Source: Klebsiella planticola ATCC 33531
GTDB taxonomy: Bacteria; Pseudomonadota; Gammaproteobacteria; Enterobacterales; Enterobacteriaceae
Direction of reading: 5' to 3'
Length of the DNA: 64,000 bases
NCBI RefSeq assembly: GCF_000735435.1
Contig: NZ_JMPP01000018.1
Span: 1-64,000 of the forward strand
The position numbers and the translations under genes were made by a program. Numbering within the stretch: position 1 is the stretch's first letter; each line of letters begins with the position of its first letter. Below, piece after piece: positions 61,716 through 64,000 of the stretch. Under the pieces are notes generated by a model. The model saw nothing but the letters and a program-made list of their open reading frames with translations, did not search any database and was not told where the DNA came from.

Positions 61716-62537
61716 ATGAGCGATATACACTCGCTGCTGGTGGCGGCAATATTGGGTGTGGTTGAAGGGTTAACGGAATTTTTACCTGTTTCCAGTACTG
61801 GCCATATGATTATTGTCGGCCATCTTCTGGGTTTTGAAGGCGAGACGGCAAATACTTTTGAGGTGGTCATTCAGTTAGGTTCTATTCTTGCTGTTGTCGT
61901 CATGTTCTGGCGTCGTCTGTTTGGTCTGATCGGTATTCATTTCGGTAAACCACCGGAACATGAAGGCCAGGGAAGCGGCCGTTTATCGCTGATTCATATT
62001 TTACTCGGGATGGTTCCGGCGGTGGTGCTGGGCCTGTTGTTCCACGATACCATCAAATCGTTGTTCAACCCGGTCAACGTCATGTATGCGCTGATCGTGG
62101 GTGGCTTGCTGCTGATCGCGGCGGAAGTGCTGAAGCCAAAACAGCCGCGTGCCGTCGGCATTGATGATATGACCTATCGTCAGGCATTTATCATCGGCTG
62201 CTTCCAGTGCCTGGCGCTGTGGCCCGGCTTCTCTCGCTCCGGTGCGACTATTTCCGGTGGGATGCTGATGGGCGTAAGCCGCTATGCGGCGTCAGAGTTC
62301 TCCTTCCTGCTGGCGGTGCCGATGATGATGGGGGCGACCGTGCTGGATGTGTATAAGAGCATCGGTTTCCTTAACGCCAGCGATATTCCGATGTTTGCCG
62401 TCGGCTTTATTATGGCGTTCATCGTGGCGCTGATCGCGATTAAAACCTTCCTGCAGCTGATTAAACGTATCTCGTTTATCCCGTTTGCCATCTACCGTTT
62501 TGTCGTCGCGGCAGTGGTTTACGTTATCTTCTTCTGA
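61716..62537 (+). CDS. uppP: Undecaprenyl-diphosphatase UppP (BacA)
   Basis: This 273-residue integral membrane enzyme recycles undecaprenyl diphosphate to the monophosphate for cell wall synthesis and gives bacitracin resistance. The active-site motifs [17 protein letters not shown] near residue 18 and [19 protein letters not shown] near residue 160 are intact. It is transcribed alone; the 248 bases upstream hold no gene. Confidence 0.97.
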   Translation: MSDIHSLLVAAILGVVEGLTEFLPVSSTGHMIIVGHLLGFEGETANTFEVVIQLGSILAVVVMFWRRLFGLIGIHFGKPPEHEGQGSGRLSLIHILLGMVPAVVLGLLFHDTIKSLFNPVNVMYALIVGGLLLIAAEVLKPKQPRAVGIDDMTYRQAFIIGCFQCLALWPGFSRSGATISGGMLMGVSRYAASEFSFLLAVPMMMGATVLDVYKSIGFLNASDIPMFAVGFIMAFIVALIAIKTFLQLIKRISFIPFAIYRFVVAAVVYVIFF

Positions 62538-62564
62538 GTTTGAAGCGCCGGTAAAACCGGGCCC

Positions 62565-63806
62565 TCAGTCGCAAGGCTGAGGGCAGCGCTCTTCCTTCCA
62601 CTTCGCGACGGCCAGAATGCGGCGCCGCGTCAGCTCCTCACGAATCTCCGGCCCTTTAAAGCCCTGAGCAACCACCTCTTTCGTAGAGACCGATTGGGCT
62701 ATCTCCCAGGCTTCAAGCAGCAGGCGTCCCTGCGGATAATCGCGGGCTTCGAATCCGGTACGTCCGCGCACATCCGCTTCACTGGTTAAGGCGATTTGCA
62801 TGACCCGGTGCGGCTTACGCCAGGCGTCGATATTATCAAACAGTTTGACCAGCGTTTTGGGCTGCAGTATCGGCAGGGTATGAATCAGGTCGTGGAATTC
62901 GGCGACCAGCTTCGCCAGATCGCGAATGTCGTTCGGCACGCGCAGGCGGGCGCAGAGCTGCTCGACCAGCCTGACGCCTGCCGGACCGTGGCCGTGGTGG
63001 CGCGGCCAGAGCGCTTTTGGCGTCAGCCCTTTGCCGAGATCGTGGCATAGCGTTGCAAAGCGAACGTCAATTTCCGGCGACAGCATTGCCGCCATCGTCA
63101 GGGTCATCAGCGTATGTACACCGGTGTCGATTTCCGGGTGCCATTTAGCCGGTGCCGGAACGCCGTACAGCGCGTCAATTTCCGGGAACAGCACGCCGAG
63201 CGCGTGGCAGTCGCGCAAGGTCTGGAAAAAGACCTGAGGATTACGGGTGCCAAGGGCGTTTTCCGTCTCCTTCCAGACGCGTTCCGGCGTCAGATGCGCC
63301 AGTTCGCCGGCGTCGGCCATGGCACGCATCAGCGCCATGGTTTCGTCGGCAATACGAAAGCCCAGGTGGGCATAGCGGGCGGCGAAGCGCGCCACGCGCA
63401 GAACGCGCAGCGGGTCTTCGCTGAAGGCGGGTGAGACGTGGCGCAGCAGGCGCAGACGCAAATCGGCCTGGCCGCCGTAGGGATCGATAATCAGGCCATC
63501 GGTATCTTGAGCCAGCGCATTGACCGTCAGATCGCGGCGCAGCAGATCCTGTTCCAGCGTGACGTCCGGGGCGGCATAGCAGGTAAAACCGGTGTAGCCG
63601 GAACCCGATTTACGCTCAGTACGTGCCAGAGCATACTCTTCCCGGCTTTTCGGGTGCAGAAATACGGGGAAATCGCGGCCTACCTGCTGGTAGCCCGCAT
63701 CAAGCAACTGCTCAGGCGTGGCACCCACCACGACCCAATCTCTGTCTTTGACCGGTAGCCCTAATAACGCATCCCGAACTGCACCACCGACCAGATAAAT
63801 CTTCAC
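62565..63806 (-). CDS. cca: CCA-adding enzyme (tRNA nucleotidyltransferase) Cca
   Basis: This 413-residue enzyme adds or repairs CCA at tRNA 3' ends. The nucleotidyltransferase core is [20 protein letters not shown] with DRDW, then [14 protein letters not shown] near residue 110; the C-terminal HD domain has [12 protein letters not shown] near residue 255. I chose the GTG at 63806, preceded by GGGAGAG, as in E. coli; the open frame extends ten codons without support. Confidence 0.96.
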   Translation of the reverse strand: MKIYLVGGAVRDALLGLPVKDRDWVVVGATPEQLLDAGYQQVGRDFPVFLHPKSREEYALARTERKSGSGYTGFTCYAAPDVTLEQDLLRRDLTVNALAQDTDGLIIDPYGGQADLRLRLLRHVSPAFSEDPLRVLRVARFAARYAHLGFRIADETMALMRAMADAGELAHLTPERVWKETENALGTRNPQVFFQTLRDCHALGVLFPEIDALYGVPAPAKWHPEIDTGVHTLMTLTMAAMLSPEIDVRFATLCHDLGKGLTPKALWPRHHGHGPAGVRLVEQLCARLRVPNDIRDLAKLVAEFHDLIHTLPILQPKTLVKLFDNIDAWRKPHRVMQIALTSEADVRGRTGFEARDYPQGRLLLEAWEIAQSVSTKEVVAQGFKGPEIREELTRRRILAVAKWKEERCPQPCD

Positions 63807-63867
63807 GCCTGACTCTCCCGTATCCACTTTGCTCAAGATGATACGTAAGTCTGGCAGAGAAGACGAA

Positions 63868-64000
63868 TTAGTTCATCCACCGGTCTTTACGTTTACGGCT
63901 CGGGACCAGATGCGGCAGCACCAGACCGAGCAGCAGTCCGACGCCAAGCACGCCGCCGCCGTACATAAACCACTGCATGATAATGGTGCGCTGCTTATCA
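63868..64000 (-). CDS. ygiM: SH3-domain membrane protein YgiM, C-terminal part
   Basis: The last 44 codons of a minus-strand gene that continues past the window edge. They encode a single membrane segment ([20 protein letters not shown]) and a basic tail ending [10 protein letters not shown], matching the end of YgiM. The family has a periplasmic SH3b domain before the anchor. It lies upstream of cca in the same direction, as in E. coli. Confidence 0.85.
   Translation of the reverse strand, partial: DKQRTIIMQWFMYGGGVLGVGLLLGLVLPHLVPSRKRKDRWMN

Overview
The window is a contiguous stretch of an enterobacterial chromosome. Gene content, gene order and protein sequences match Enterobacterales closely (rpsU-dnaG-rpoD, mug-ileX, uxaCA-exuT-exuR, yqjA-mzrA-yqjCDEK, plsY/folB/uppP/cca). 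The accessory content points to Klebsiella or a near relative: a ureDABCEFG urease cluster, a Klebsiella-type dha regulon (ATP-dependent dihydroxyacetone kinase, PTS-dependent dhaKLM, dhaD and dhaR) and a complete lsr operon. The species cannot be fixed from this sequence alone.

Layout. 1-7.1 kb: a tandem 125-bp repeat, then yhaL, yhaK, yhaJ, yhaH, yqjG, yqjF, yqjKEDC and mzrA-yqjA (envelope, stress and quinone/aromatic detoxification). 7.4-13.1 kb: galacturonate catabolism, with the repressor ExuR, transporter ExuT and enzymes UxaC and UxaA. 13.2-21.5 kb: ygjV, sstT, alx with a yybP-ykoY-type leader, ygjR, ygjP, rlmG, fadH. 21.7-30.3 kb: the AI-2 quorum-sensing system lsrKR / lsrACDBFG. 30.4-32.1 kb: a small AT-rich island with a candidate type VI secretion effector, an overlapping small membrane protein (candidate immunity) and an orphan Hcp. 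32.1-35.4 kb: patA with a likely sigma-54 promoter, then the iron/nickel pair yqjI/yqjH. 35.5-44.1 kb: the dha glycerol/dihydroxyacetone regulon, with two mirror-image pairs of a 15-bp dyad between the divergent operons. 44.1-45.4 kb: a variable patch beside tRNA-Ile(CAU) with a YoaC-like gene and a decayed Fic gene. 45.5-51.7 kb: mug, the macromolecular-synthesis operon and tsaD. 51.7-58.4 kb: an NCS1 permease with a Cys/His-rich tail, then urease genes. 58.5-64 kb: an MFS transporter, plsY, folB, uppP, cca and the end of ygiM.

How the genes work together. Galacturonate enters through ExuT, is isomerised by UxaC, reduced by an enzyme not in the window and dehydrated by UxaA; ExuR controls the divergent promoters. 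AI-2 enters through LsrACDB, LsrK phosphorylates it, phospho-AI-2 relieves LsrR, and LsrF/LsrG degrade it. Glycerol is oxidised by DhaD to dihydroxyacetone, which two different kinases feed into glycolysis under DhaR. UreEFG and UreD assemble the nickel site of UreABC.

The least ordinary items are the orphan hcp-effector-immunity cluster, the paired dyads in the dha control region, the tandem repeat whose units each carry a nine-codon reading frame and a terminator, and the zinc-ribbon-like tail on the permease beside urease. There are no rRNA genes, CRISPR arrays or intact insertion sequences. All identifications are from reading the sequence; no database search was run.
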